The notes below the pieces were generated by a model. That model did not search any database. It was not told the DNA's origin and saw only the letters and a list, made by a program, of their open reading frames with translations. Both the position numbers and the translations under genes were made by a program. From positions 372,001-436,000 of the forward strand of contig NZ_JXQM01000001.1 of assembly GCF_000832065.1 (NCBI RefSeq): a stretch of DNA of 64,000 nt, given 5' to 3'. Numbering within the stretch: the first letter of the stretch is position 1; every line of letters begins with the position of its first letter. Shown piece by piece: positions 12,058 to 23,723 of the stretch. This DNA comes from Nitrosospira sp. NpAV. Lineage in GTDB: Bacteria; Pseudomonadota; Gammaproteobacteria; Burkholderiales; Nitrosomonadaceae.

Positions 12058-12228
12058 GGGTGGCTCCTGGAATGCTGACAAGGCGTGGAAAACGGGACAA
12101 GCTATCGCCCGTCCCGTTTATCTGAATTTAAAATTATACGCCCAAAAGGCGCGTCCTTCAACGAAATGCGGCAGTGCGGTCAACCAAAAACGTTAGGCGG
12201 CTTTACTCATCGACCGGTTTAACCGGCA

Positions 12229-13038
<810 letters not shown>

Positions 13039-13259
13039 CTATATTCCGAGGTTTTTGTGATCATCGTGCCAACTGGAATGTGAATGGCAAACTACCAGGC
13101 CAGGATTTCCTAAATCCGGTAGCCGCCCATTCATGTCTGAGTTCAATTCTATGAGTCATAATGATTCTATGTCATCCGAGTTGCATCTTGCGGATGAGTC
13201 CGCCGCTTGCCTCTACCAACCGGATTTAAGATCATTCCACTATCCTGGCAGATTCATTG

Positions 13260-13964
13260 CTATTCTTTCGGTTGATCTGCCTCTCTGCTCCCCCTGTCTC
13301 CCGCCTGTGCCGGCATCTGTCTGGCAACTGCTGGCTTTGGCTCCGATGGAATTGGCATCTTGCTCGCCACCGGAGCCTCACTCGATGCCGAAATACTGCT
13401 TGAAGCCGGAATATCATTTGGTGGAGTAGCGCCCAAAGCAGGAATATCGCCCTCTCGAACGGCGGGCGCAATAGCTTCATCAACCGGCTGGGGCAAGATC
13501 GCGGCCTGCGATGGTGGCACCTGCTTCAGACTGGACATTTCCGGTTCCCGCAGCGCGGCAGCATCCACCGGCGCTGAAGTACCGTTTTCCACATGAGCGC
13601 CTGGCCTGGTTGGATCGCCGGGTTGAGGTGAAACAAAGGCGATTGAGGGTGAAAAACTGCCACCCAGGCGCACTATTTTGTCGCCCTCGAAAAAGACCGT
13701 CAATTGCCGTTGCTCAACCAGATTACCTTTTTGCTCAAGGCGATATACATAGTCCCAGCGGTTATCGTGGAAAACATCGCTGATCATTGGCGAGCCCAGC
13801 GCAAAGCGGACCTGCGACCGGGTCATACCAGGTTTTAGTTTATCCACCATTTCCTGGGTAATCACATTCCCCTGCTGAATCTCGATTTTGTAGACCAGAG
13901 ATGGAACAGACGAACATCCGGCGAGCAGTAGCAAAACAAACAACGTGAGTATTTTCGCGCGCAT
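13260..13964 (-). CDS. bamE: Outer membrane assembly lipoprotein BamE with long C-terminal extension
   Basis: Lipoprotein of the BAM complex that inserts beta-barrels in the outer membrane. From the ATG at 13964 it has 234 aa. The signal ends in a lipobox, LLLAGC, giving lipid-modified Cys at about 17. The SmpA/OmlA domain (about 28-100) contains GNVITQEMVDKLKPGMTRSQ and the strands ending WDYVYRLEQKG. The rest is a low-complexity Pro/Ala/Ser/Glu tail of more than 100 residues with no visible fold; enterobacterial BamE is about half this length. A TTG seven codons earlier (13985) is an alternative start. It is divergent from fur, a widely conserved arrangement. Confidence 0.9.
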   Translation of the reverse strand: MRAKILTLFVLLLLAGCSSVPSLVYKIEIQQGNVITQEMVDKLKPGMTRSQVRFALGSPMISDVFHDNRWDYVYRLEQKGNLVEQRQLTVFFEGDKIVRLGGSFSPSIAFVSPQPGDPTRPGAHVENGTSAPVDAAALREPEMSSLKQVPPSQAAILPQPVDEAIAPAVREGDIPALGATPPNDIPASSSISASSEAPVASKMPIPSEPKPAVARQMPAQAGDRGSREADQPKE

Positions 13965-13978
13965 CGCGGCAGCGTATG

Positions 13979-14007
13979 TTTCCAAAGCAGACTTAACGTT
14001 ATATGAT
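13979..14007 (+). promoter_or_regulatory. Candidate sigma-70 promoter for fur
   Basis: TTTCCA at 13979-13984, a 17-bp spacer and TATGAT at 14002-14007. Transcription would start near 14014, which excludes an upstream in-frame start at 14003 and supports the ATG at 14039 or 14027 for fur. It lies in the bamE/fur divergent gap. Assigned by eye only. Confidence 0.4.
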
Positions 14008-14038
14008 ACAGCAAATAACTTACAGGATGGACATAGCC

Positions 14039-14467
14039 ATGAGCAAGCCGAATGATCTTAAAACCATGGGCCTGAAAGCCACGCTGCCACGGCTTAGAAT
14101 ACTAGGACTGTTTGAAAACAGTCCGGTACGCCACCTGTCGGCGGAAGATATTTACAGGACACTCATCAGTGAAGGTGAAGATATCGGCCTCGCCACAGTC
14201 TATCGAGTACTGACCCAATTCGAGCAGGCAGGTTTGCTGGAACGCCACCATTTTGAGAGTGGCAAGGCGGTATTTGAACTTGCCAGCAGCACTCACCATG
14301 ACCATCTGGTGTGCCTGCAATGCGGCCGGGTGGAAGAATTTTATGATGCCGAAATAGAGAAGCGCCAGGTTAGAATCGCCAAGGATCGCGGCTTCGCCAT
14401 ACATGAGCACTCACTGGCGCTTTACGCGGATTGCACCAAGCCGGCGTGCCCGCATCGAAAAACATAA
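14039..14467 (+). CDS. fur: Ferric uptake regulator Fur
   Basis: Iron-responsive repressor, 142 aa from [18 protein letters not shown]. The winged-helix DNA-binding domain (about 1-80) includes [28 protein letters not shown]. The dimerisation/metal domain has [18 protein letters not shown], with the structural-zinc Cys pair and His ligands, and the C-terminal CTKPACPH cysteine pair. ATGs at 14027 and 14039 are both possible; the later one gives the usual Fur N-terminus, with AGGA 11 nt upstream. It is divergent from bamE. Confidence 0.95.
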   Translation: MSKPNDLKTMGLKATLPRLRILGLFENSPVRHLSAEDIYRTLISEGEDIGLATVYRVLTQFEQAGLLERHHFESGKAVFELASSTHHDHLVCLQCGRVEEFYDAEIEKRQVRIAKDRGFAIHEHSLALYADCTKPACPHRKT

Positions 14468-14860
14468 CCGCAGATAATGCAATAGGCGGTTTTCCGAGCC
14501 TATTCGAGTGCTGGCGGCCAGTTTACGGCGAGTTCCGCCGCTTGCGCCACCGTGGAATGAGCTAAGCTTATCCCGGCCGGCAAAACTGTCCCGCAACCCG
14601 CCTCGCCATCATCTCGCATCCTGATGGATTATCTGGGATAATAAAAAAAACTAAAAAACTGGAGCTTGCCTGCTTCCGCCACTCTCTTGCTCATCACGGA
14701 AATCTATTCGATTACTCGCTTCGACCTCCATTGCGGCCGCACATGGATGTCAATGCCTCTTGGCCCGCTGTCAAGGGGTTGACCAAAGATTGGTTAACCA
14801 TTACTGTTCAGTGTTTTATTCATCATTTTGCTGGCACCCAATATTAGGATCCAAGAAAGC
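14465..14860. other. Intergenic region fur-ilvB
   Basis: About 390 bp without a convincing gene. It contains a possible ilvB promoter (TTGACC at 14779-14784, 17-bp spacer, TACTGT at 14802-14807). A perfect 10-bp palindrome TGGTTAACCA lies in the spacer (14791-14800) and could be an operator. I see no branched-chain leader peptide or attenuator hairpin. Confidence 0.4.
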
Positions 14861-16564
14861 ATGAGCACGGAATTAACCGGCGCTGAAATTACAGTGCGTT
14901 GTTTGCAGAAAGAAGGGGTGGATTATATTTTTGGCTATCCCGGCGGGGCCGTGCTGTATATTTACGACGAACTGTTCAAGCAAGATAAGGTCAAGCACGT
15001 CCTGGTGCGGCATGAGCAGGCGGCTGTGCACGCGGCGGACGGCTACGCCCGCTCCAGTAACAAGGTAGGTGTGGCATTGGTGACATCCGGTCCCGGCGTG
15101 ACGAATGCGGTTACCGGAATCGCCACTGCCTATATGGATTCGATCCCGCTGGTCATTATCAGCGGACAGGTGCCCACTCACGCCATTGGGCTGGATGCAT
15201 TTCAGGAAGTCGATACCGTGGGCATCACGCGCCCCTGCGTCAAACATAACTTTCTGGTGAAGGACGTCAGCGAGCTCGCCGCCACGATCAAGAAGGCGTT
15301 CTACATCGCTTCAACCGGCCGCCCGGGTCCCGTGCTGGTGGACATTCCGAAAGACGTGAGCCAGCATAAAACGGCATTTGCTTACCCGGAGAAGGTCAGC
15401 ATGCGCTCCTACAATCCCGTCACCAGGGGGCATTCCGGACAGATCAAGAAAGCGGTACAGCTTATATTGGGGGCCAAGCGTCCGATGATTTACACGGGTG
15501 GCGGCGTAATTCTGAGCGATGCTGCCACGCGATTGACGAATCTGGTACGAATGCTGGGTTTTCCCTGCACCAATACATTGATGGGACTGGGAGGCTATCC
15601 CGCTACCGATAAACAGTTTGTCGGGATGCTGGGAATGCATGGTACGTACGAAGCCAATATGGCAATGCAGCATTGTGACGTACTCGTGGCAGTGGGCGCC
15701 CGTTTCGACGACCGTGTGATCGGCAACCCGAAGCATTTCTACAATGAAGCTCGTAAGATCATACATATCGATATTGACCCCTCGTCCATTTCCAAGCGCG
15801 TGAAGGTGGATGTTCCCATTGTCGGCAGTATTTCCGACGTATTGGATGAGCTCATGAAATTACTTCAGGCCGGCAAAGATAAGCTTGATCAATCCGCCCT
15901 TGAGGCATGGTGGACGCAGATCGATTTGTGGCGCGCGCGCGATTGTCTCAAGTACGATCGCGCAAGCACGATCATCAAGCCGCAGATGGTGATTGAAAAG
16001 CTCTATAAAGTGACCAAGGGAAATGCCTTTATTACCTCGGATGTAGGTCAGCATCAGATGTGGGCGGCGCAGTTCTACAAATTCGATTTGCCGCGTCGAT
16101 GGATTAATTCCGGCGGCTTGGGAACCATGGGCTTTGGCCTTCCCGCGGCAATGGGGGTGCAGTTCGCCAACCCCAAGGGCGCCGTAGCCTGTGTGACCGG
16201 TGAAGCCAGCATCCAGATGTGTATACAGGAATTGTCCACCTGCAAGCAATATAACCTTCCACTCAAGATCGTTAATTTGAATAATCGCTATATGGGAATG
16301 GTGCGCCAGTGGCAAGAGTTCTTCCATGGTAACCGTTACGCTGAATCTTATATGGATGCGTTACCGAATTTTGTCAAACTGGCCGAGAGCTACGGTCATG
16401 TCGGCATGAAAATCGAGCAACCCGGAGATGTCGAGGGAGCATTAAAGGAAGCCTTCAAGCTGAAGGACCGATTGGTGTTCATGGATTTCATCACTGACCA
16501 GACAGAAAATGTATTTCCGATGGTGCCTGGCGGCAAAGGCCTCTCTGAAATGATTCTGGTATGA
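14861..16564 (+). CDS. ilvB: Acetolactate synthase, large catalytic subunit
   Basis: TPP-dependent condensation of pyruvate with pyruvate or 2-oxobutyrate, first common step of valine, leucine and isoleucine synthesis. It has 567 aa from the ATG at 14861 (MSTELTGAEITVRCL). YIFGYPGGAVLYIYDEL is followed by the catalytic Glu region VRHEQAAVHAADGYAR and the FAD-binding middle domain. The C-terminal TPP motif is CVTGEASIQMCIQEL up to NLNNRYMGMVRQW. The canonical GDGS of the motif reads GEAS here; GEGS is known to me in betaproteobacteria, the Ala is not. First gene of ilvB-ilvH-ilvC. Confidence 0.96.
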   Translation: MSTELTGAEITVRCLQKEGVDYIFGYPGGAVLYIYDELFKQDKVKHVLVRHEQAAVHAADGYARSSNKVGVALVTSGPGVTNAVTGIATAYMDSIPLVIISGQVPTHAIGLDAFQEVDTVGITRPCVKHNFLVKDVSELAATIKKAFYIASTGRPGPVLVDIPKDVSQHKTAFAYPEKVSMRSYNPVTRGHSGQIKKAVQLILGAKRPMIYTGGGVILSDAATRLTNLVRMLGFPCTNTLMGLGGYPATDKQFVGMLGMHGTYEANMAMQHCDVLVAVGARFDDRVIGNPKHFYNEARKIIHIDIDPSSISKRVKVDVPIVGSISDVLDELMKLLQAGKDKLDQSALEAWWTQIDLWRARDCLKYDRASTIIKPQMVIEKLYKVTKGNAFITSDVGQHQMWAAQFYKFDLPRRWINSGGLGTMGFGLPAAMGVQFANPKGAVACVTGEASIQMCIQELSTCKQYNLPLKIVNLNNRYMGMVRQWQEFFHGNRYAESYMDALPNFVKLAESYGHVGMKIEQPGDVEGALKEAFKLKDRLVFMDFITDQTENVFPMVPGGKGLSEMILV

Positions 16565-16785
16565 ATCCCCGGATAATGCATCGGAGGCGAGAGGATGACG
16601 AGGCGGGTTGCGAGACGGTTTTGATAGGCTCGAACAGCTGCCTAACGGATTATCTGATTTAAACTTGACTCCGGCGGTTGACCTCTCATTTTTTATTTTG
16701 GCAAATAATCCAAACAACCTTTTTCGTCACCTTATCTTTAATCCCACACTCCATCTGCCCAACTGCCGGACTTAGATAAAAAAAA

Positions 16786-17277
16786 ATGCGACATATCATT
16801 TCCCTATTGATGGAAAACGAGGCGGGGGCCTTATCTCGCGTAGCTGGCTTGTTCTCTTCCCGCGGCTATAATATTGAGTCGCTTACCGTCGCGGCTACCG
16901 AAGATCCAACCTTGTCTCGCATGACGTTGGTTACCGTCGGATCGGATGATGTGGTTGAGCAGATCACCAAACAGTTGAACAAACTTATCGAAGTGGTCAA
17001 AGTGGTGGATTTAAGTGATGGTGTTCATATCGAGCGCGAGCTAATGCTGATAAAAGTGCGCGCCGTCGGCAACGATCGCGAAGAGATCAAGCGCATGGCT
17101 GATATTTTTCGCGGCCGGATTATTGACGTCACAGATAAATCCTACACCATCGAACTGACCGGTACCGGCTCCAAGCTTGACGCATTTATCGAAGCCATGG
17201 AACGCAGCACAATTCTGGAGACGGTGCGTACCGGGGCCTCCGGCATCGGCCGCGGCGAGCGAATACTAAAAATATAG
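16786..17277 (+). CDS. ilvH: Acetolactate synthase, small regulatory subunit
   Basis: Regulatory partner of IlvB that confers valine feedback inhibition. It has 163 aa. The N-terminal ACT domain starts MRHIISLLMENEAGALSRVAGLFSSRGYNIESL, and a second ACT-like domain covers about 85-160 (RELMLIKVRAVGNDREEIKRMAD). It lies 221 bp after ilvB on the same strand and 84 bp before ilvC, so it is part of the same operon. Confidence 0.96.
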   Translation: MRHIISLLMENEAGALSRVAGLFSSRGYNIESLTVAATEDPTLSRMTLVTVGSDDVVEQITKQLNKLIEVVKVVDLSDGVHIERELMLIKVRAVGNDREEIKRMADIFRGRIIDVTDKSYTIELTGTGSKLDAFIEAMERSTILETVRTGASGIGRGERILKI

Positions 17278-18378
<1,101 letters not shown>

Positions 18379-18407
18379 AGATTGATGGAACACGGAAAAT
18401 GACGCGG

Positions 18408-18445
18408 ATAATGCGGGGTGCTTCACCACCCCCATTATTTATTTT
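18408..18445 (+). terminator. Intrinsic terminator of the ilvBHC operon
   Basis: Stem 18408-18420 (ATAATGCGGGGTG) pairs with 18427-18438 (CACCCCCATTAT) with one bulged base and a 6-nt loop, followed by TTATTTTAT. It begins 30 bp after the ilvC stop. Confidence 0.75.
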
Positions 18446-18655
18446 ATAAGGCACTTCCGCGCTCTACGTCCCTTCGAACCGCAATCCGAGGGGTGGCGGA
18501 AATACTCGGTAATTATAATCTTCGCGGCGGAATTGCCGGACCGGGCCGGGATCCAAGCGCTTCACTGGAACATGTGTGGCTCGGTCGGTGTATTCAGTGT
18601 GTGAATTAGTTTATTCATTTCATTACTGTTTACCAGTGGCCGATAACCGTTTACC

Positions 18656-19459
18656 ATGCATCGGTTTCCTTCGGTATTTGCACATATGATGCATGATCCT
18701 CACCTGCCACGTCTCATGCTCAAATCCAAATTGCGCCGGCGGGGAATATATTTACTGCCTAACCTGTTCACCACCGCCGCGTTATTTGCCGGCTTTTACG
18801 CCATCGTGCAGGCAATGAACGGTCGTTTTGAACATTCCGCGGTATCGATTTTCATTGCGATGGTATTGGACGGGCTGGATGGCCGGGTCGCCCGGCTCAC
18901 TCACACTCAGAGCGAATTTGGCGCGGAGTACGATAGCCTGTCCGACATGGTTTCGTTCGGGGCCGCACCCGCGCTGGTAATATACGAATGGGCCTTGAAG
19001 GGCATGGGCAAATTGGGATGGATTGCGGCCTTTATTTATTGCGTCTGTGCCGCACTGCGCCTGGCACGCTTCAATACCAATATAGAGATCGTGGATAAGC
19101 GTTTTTTTCAGGGGCTGCCTACCCCGGCCGCCGCCGCGCTGATCGCAGGGCTGCTCTGGGTGATGTTGGACTTTGAAATAGCGGGCACGGATATCAAGTG
19201 GCTAGCCTGGGGCATCACCCTGTTTGCGGGTCTCACAATGGTCAGTAACATTCCCTACTACAGCGGCAAGGAAATCAATTTACGCAAAAGCGTGCCATTC
19301 ATCACTGTTCTCCTGCTGGCGCTGTTCTTCTTTGTATTAATTCCAACCCATCCACCCGTTGTGCTGTTCTGCCTTTTTTTCCTTTATGCTTTATCTGGCT
19401 ATGTTATGTGGGGATGGCGGCTGATCAAGAGAAAGAGAACAACGGAAATCACTAGTTAG
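18656..19459 (+). CDS. pssA: CDP-diacylglycerol-serine O-phosphatidyltransferase
   Basis: Inner-membrane enzyme that makes phosphatidylserine, the precursor of phosphatidylethanolamine. It has 267 aa. The CDP-alcohol phosphatidyltransferase motif is complete at about residues 72-94: DG, two residues, AR, eight residues, G, three residues, D, three residues, D (from DGRVARLTH to YDSLSD). Several hydrophobic helices follow. The start is uncertain; internal ATGs at residues 11, 12 and 22 are possible and none has a strong Shine-Dalgarno. In many betaproteobacteria it stands between ilvC (often with psd) and leuA; here psd is absent and leuA is about 23 kb away. Confidence 0.93.
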   Translation: MHRFPSVFAHMMHDPHLPRLMLKSKLRRRGIYLLPNLFTTAALFAGFYAIVQAMNGRFEHSAVSIFIAMVLDGLDGRVARLTHTQSEFGAEYDSLSDMVSFGAAPALVIYEWALKGMGKLGWIAAFIYCVCAALRLARFNTNIEIVDKRFFQGLPTPAAAALIAGLLWVMLDFEIAGTDIKWLAWGITLFAGLTMVSNIPYYSGKEINLRKSVPFITVLLLALFFFVLIPTHPPVVLFCLFFLYALSGYVMWGWRLIKRKRTTEITS

Positions 19460-19779
19460 CACAGAACTCGTTTGTCTGCATGCGTGAACGCTGCCATAAA
19501 ATTGATGGCAATCGCACGGCTTTACGAATTACTCACGCTCGCTTAACATTGCGCTGATGCTTGCTGTGCTATATTTTTTACCACCCTCTTGTATCTCGAC
19601 GGAGAGTATCAGACCATATTCCTGAATAAGCAGGTCTCGGACAGGTTATGATTTCAAAGGCGCGATTTTATCGCTATCGAAGTTCAAGCATGGAGCAGTG
19701 CGAGCCGTATGGAACTTTCATGCATGCATGAATCGTAATTTAAGCGGGTCTCGATCTAACAAACCATGCCGGCAGGAGC
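19460..19779. other. Intergenic region pssA-pgi
   Basis: 320 bp with no gene that I can support. It holds a 16-bp perfect palindrome at 19717-19732, described separately. Confidence 0.5.
19717..19732. promoter_or_regulatory. 16-bp palindrome upstream of pgi, possible operator
   Basis: TTCATGCATGCATGAA is a perfect palindrome about 50 bp before the pgi start codon. The position fits a repressor or activator site for the sugar-phosphate cluster; the binding protein is unknown. Confidence 0.3.
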
Positions 19780-21480
19780 GTGAACGATGAAAGCACGACT
19801 GATGGATCAAGCATGAGGACCGAATCGGCAGCGGCTGCACCCATCACTGCGCAATCCCTGACAGAGCGCCCGGTCTGGAAAGCACTCGAAACACATCACC
19901 ATACCATCAAGGATTTGCATTTGCGTCAGCTTTTTGCTGACGATGCCAAGCGAGGCGAGCACCTCACGGCTGAAGCCGCAGGCATCTACCTTGACTACTC
20001 AAAGAATCGAATTACCGGCGAGACATTACGTCTGCTTGTACAGCTTGCCGAGGAATGCGATTTGCGTGCGCGTATCGACGCCATGTTCAGCGGTAAGCAA
20101 ATCAACTCGACGGAACAGCGCGCCGCCCTCCATACGGCCTTGCGTGCGCCCAAAAATGAGCGGATTGTTGCCGATGGAATCGACGTGGTACCTGAGGTGC
20201 ATGCGGTGCTTGACCGAATGGCTGCTTTTGCTGACCAATTACGCAGCGGCCACTGGCGAGGCCATACGGGCAAGCGCATTCGCAATATCATCAATATCGG
20301 GATCGGCGGTTCCGATCTGGGCCCGGTGATGGCCTATGAAGCATTGCGTTATTATAGCGTGCGTGAAATGAATTTCCGTTTCGTATCCAATGTGGACGGA
20401 ACGGATTTCAAGGAAGCCACCATCGGCATCGATCCCGAAGAAACTTTGTTTATCATCTGTTCGAAGACATTTACCACGACCGAAACGCTTGCCAACGCAC
20501 ATGCAGCCCGCAAATGGATACTGGGCAAGCTCGATAATATCCAGGCCGTTCGCAAGCACTTCGTTGCTGTCTCGACCAATGCGGAGGAAGTATCGAATTT
20601 TGGCATCGATCTTGCCAACATGTTTGGCTTCTGGGACTGGGTAGGCGGCCGTTATTCAATGGACTCGGCAATTGGCCTTTCAACCATGGTCGCCATCGGG
20701 CCTGACAACTTTCGTGCCATGCTAGCCGGTTTCCACGCGATGGACCAGCATTTTCGCACCGCACCATTTGATAAAAATCTGCCCGTCATCATGGGACTGC
20801 TCGCGATCTGGTACAACAATTTCTTCGATGGCCAGACAATTGCCGTGCTGCCTTATGACCAGTATCTCAAGCGCTTCCCGGCATATCTGCAACAATTGAC
20901 AATGGAAAGCAATGGCAAGCACGTTACGCTCGATGGCGCGCGTGTCAGCTATCAAACATCGCCCATCATCTGGGGAGAACCTGGCACCAACGGTCAACAT
21001 TCGTTCTATCAACTTATCCACCAGGGTACGCGCCTTATTCCCTGTGATTTCATCGGCTTTTGTCACACTCTGAATCCGTTGGACAACCATCACGACCTGC
21101 TGATGGCGAATCTGTTCGCCCAGACCGAGGCATTGGCGTTCGGCAAAACTACGGATGAAGTAAAAGCCGAGGGGACACCGGACTGGCTGTGCCCGCATCG
21201 GAGCTTTGAGGGTAATCGTCCGACCAACACTATCCTGGCCGAGCGTCTGACACCCTATACGCTTGGAACTTTGGTCGCGCTCTATGAGCACTCCGTCTTT
21301 ACGCAAGGGGCAATCTGGAATATAGATTCATTCGATCAATGGGGGGTCGAACTTGGCAAGGCGCTGGCTCAGCGCATTGTTCAAGAACTGGCGATAACAA
21401 ACGGACCGCCGCTGAAGCATGACAGTTCCACAAACACACTGATCCGACGCTACGTTAGACTCAAAGAAACGCCGCCATGA
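19780..21480 (+). CDS. pgi: Glucose-6-phosphate isomerase
   Basis: Interconverts glucose-6-phosphate and fructose-6-phosphate. Both PGI signatures are present: [14 protein letters not shown] at about residues 287-300, and [13 protein letters not shown] at about 514-526. [13 protein letters not shown], the phosphate-binding loop, is at about 172-184. With the GTG at 19780 it has 566 aa. An AGGAG ends one base before this GTG, which is too close; the ATG at 19813 would give a 555-residue protein. First gene of pgi-pgm-gnd-zwf on one strand. Confidence 0.95.
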   Translation: MNDESTTDGSSMRTESAAAAPITAQSLTERPVWKALETHHHTIKDLHLRQLFADDAKRGEHLTAEAAGIYLDYSKNRITGETLRLLVQLAEECDLRARIDAMFSGKQINSTEQRAALHTALRAPKNERIVADGIDVVPEVHAVLDRMAAFADQLRSGHWRGHTGKRIRNIINIGIGGSDLGPVMAYEALRYYSVREMNFRFVSNVDGTDFKEATIGIDPEETLFIICSKTFTTTETLANAHAARKWILGKLDNIQAVRKHFVAVSTNAEEVSNFGIDLANMFGFWDWVGGRYSMDSAIGLSTMVAIGPDNFRAMLAGFHAMDQHFRTAPFDKNLPVIMGLLAIWYNNFFDGQTIAVLPYDQYLKRFPAYLQQLTMESNGKHVTLDGARVSYQTSPIIWGEPGTNGQHSFYQLIHQGTRLIPCDFIGFCHTLNPLDNHHDLLMANLFAQTEALAFGKTTDEVKAEGTPDWLCPHRSFEGNRPTNTILAERLTPYTLGTLVALYEHSVFTQGAIWNIDSFDQWGVELGKALAQRIVQELAITNGPPLKHDSSTNTLIRRYVRLKETPP

Positions 21481-21840
21481 AAGTGGATTGCCCGCGACTG
21501 CCTTTGCTTATTCCTTCCGGCTTACGCTTTCGATTGACATGTCAGTTTTCAGATTTCTTTTTTCAAAGAAGCCACTGTGATACCAATAATACTTCACAGA
21601 AATAATACAGCTGCTTACCTGTGACAGTTATCCGTGCGGAGATCGAGACCCACAGTAAAAGTATATATCTCCCGCAAGTTCTACAAGTATGACGCCTGTG
21701 CAGCATTTGGGGCTCGAAGCTGCACACATGGTTGCCACAGCCGGGGAACAAATTGCGCGCCATGCTTCAAGCAGTCAAACCTGAATAGGTAAAACTTTAT
21801 CCACACACTTTTGCTTCCGATACCGTCACAGTGAGATAGC
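21481..21840. other. Intergenic region pgi-pgm
   Basis: 360 bp. I see no gene, terminator or clear promoter in it. Its length suggests that pgm has its own promoter. Confidence 0.4.
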
Positions 21841-23520
21841 ATGATCCAAAATCAGAAGACAACCCGAAAAGTCAGCGCCTTTGCGGGAAAACCTGCCCAG
21901 CCATCCATGCTGCTGAACGTTCCAAGGCTTGTTACCGCATATTACGCGCAGATCCCCGATTGGTCGGTGCCAGCCCAAAGAGTTGCATTCGGCACTTCGG
22001 GACACCGTGGGTCGGCATTCGAAACGAGCTTCAACGAATGGCATGTGCTTGCTGCCACACAATCTATTTGTCAATACCGTCAGCAGCAGAATATCAATGG
22101 ACCGCTATTTCTGGGCATCGACACGCACGCCCTTTCGGAACCCGCATACACCAGTGCACTTGAGGTATTGGCCGCGAATGAAGTCGAAGTCATGCTGTCC
22201 GCGAATGGAGAATACACACCCACTCCCGCCGTTTCTCATGCGATATTGACATACAATCGCGGCCGAACGAAGGGACTCTCCGACGGCATAGTCATTACAC
22301 CTTCTCATAATCCGCCTGAGAGCGGTGGTTTTAAATACAATCCGCCACACGGCGGCCCGGCGGGTGTCGAGGTCACCGCCTTGATCGAATCCATGTCCAA
22401 CGAATTCCTGAAGAATGAGCTCAGGGGAATAAAAAGACAACGTTTCGGGAAGGCGTTGCGCGCGCCTACAACGCATCAACATGACTTTCTCAATACCTAC
22501 GTAAGCGACCTCGACCGTGTGATTGATATGAATACCATACGCGGCGCGAACATCCGCATGGGGGTGGATCCGCTCGGCGGTGCGGGCGTGCACTACTGGC
22601 GTGCGATTGCGGAACGCTATGGGTTGAATCTGACCGTTGTGAACGAGACGGTCGACCCCACCTTCCGTTTCATGACGCTTGATTGGGATGGACAGATTCG
22701 CATGGATCCCTCCTCACCTTATGCCATGCATGGGTTGATCGAGCTTAAAGATCGCTTCGACATCGCCTTCGCCTGCGATACTGATCATGACCGGCACGGA
22801 ATCGTCACCGCGAGCACGGGTCTGTTACCAGCCGATCACTACCTTTCCGTCGCCATTCATTACCTTTTTCAACACCGCCCGCGGTGGAGCAGTAAAGTAG
22901 CGGTAGGCAAAACGGTAGTGAGCAGCCAGATGCTCGATCGTATCACCGCGAAACTGGGTCGACAGCTACATGAAGTGCCCGTCGGTTTCAAGTGGTTCGT
23001 GGATGGCCTGCATGACGGCTCCCTCGGTTTTTGCGGTGAAGAAAGCGCAGGCGCATCCTTCCTCCGCCTCGACGGCACGGTTTGGACAACGGACAAGGAC
23101 GGAATCATACCGGCATTGTTGTCAGCGGAAATCACCGCTCGCATGGGCCGCGATCCCGGCGAGCTATACCAGGACCTGGCGCATGAGTTTGGCAAGCCGG
23201 TCTTCCAACGCATTGATGCGCCGGCCACGCCAGAGCAAAAAAAGATTCTGGCAAAACTCTCGCCACAGCAAATACACTCCACCGATCTTGCCGGCGAAAA
23301 GATCCGGACCGTCCTCACACGCGCACCGGGTAACGACGCGCCAATTGGAGGTATTAAGGTAATCGCCGAGAGCGGGTGGTTTGCAGCACGTCCATCTGGC
23401 ACCGAAGACATCTACAAGGTTTATGCCGAGAGCTTCCGAGGCACAGAGCACCTGAATCATATCCTTGACGAGGCACAGACAATAGTCGCCGACGCGCTTG
23501 CCATGGCTCCGGCGGACTAG
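21841..23520 (+). CDS. pgm: Phosphoglucomutase, alpha-D-glucose specific
   Basis: Interconverts glucose-1-phosphate and glucose-6-phosphate, linking glycogen and nucleotide-sugar metabolism to the neighbouring pgi and zwf. It has 559 aa. RVAFGTSGHRGSAFETSFNE at about 49-68 is the N-terminal signature. The phosphoserine loop is VITPSHNPPESGGFKYNPP (about 150-168), the metal loop is CDTDHDRHGI (about 315-324), and the sugar-specificity and phosphate loops are CGEESAGASFL and ARPSGTEDIYKVY. Confidence 0.95.
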   Translation: MIQNQKTTRKVSAFAGKPAQPSMLLNVPRLVTAYYAQIPDWSVPAQRVAFGTSGHRGSAFETSFNEWHVLAATQSICQYRQQQNINGPLFLGIDTHALSEPAYTSALEVLAANEVEVMLSANGEYTPTPAVSHAILTYNRGRTKGLSDGIVITPSHNPPESGGFKYNPPHGGPAGVEVTALIESMSNEFLKNELRGIKRQRFGKALRAPTTHQHDFLNTYVSDLDRVIDMNTIRGANIRMGVDPLGGAGVHYWRAIAERYGLNLTVVNETVDPTFRFMTLDWDGQIRMDPSSPYAMHGLIELKDRFDIAFACDTDHDRHGIVTASTGLLPADHYLSVAIHYLFQHRPRWSSKVAVGKTVVSSQMLDRITAKLGRQLHEVPVGFKWFVDGLHDGSLGFCGEESAGASFLRLDGTVWTTDKDGIIPALLSAEITARMGRDPGELYQDLAHEFGKPVFQRIDAPATPEQKKILAKLSPQQIHSTDLAGEKIRTVLTRAPGNDAPIGGIKVIAESGWFAARPSGTEDIYKVYAESFRGTEHLNHILDEAQTIVADALAMAPAD

Positions 23521-23723
23521 CCAGCTTCAAATAACCGGCGAGTGGCCGAATCCACTCCGCGGCGGCAGACACATGCTGCAAAAATTGCGCCATGCGCCCC
23601 GTAACGGGGCTCACCCAAAAGATGAGAATCAAATGGCTCAAAGAATTCTTCACAAATCATCATTCTAGATCGCCAAGAGCGATCAACCGCCGGGTTAGAT
23701 TCAATTCTTAACAGGAGATCAAG

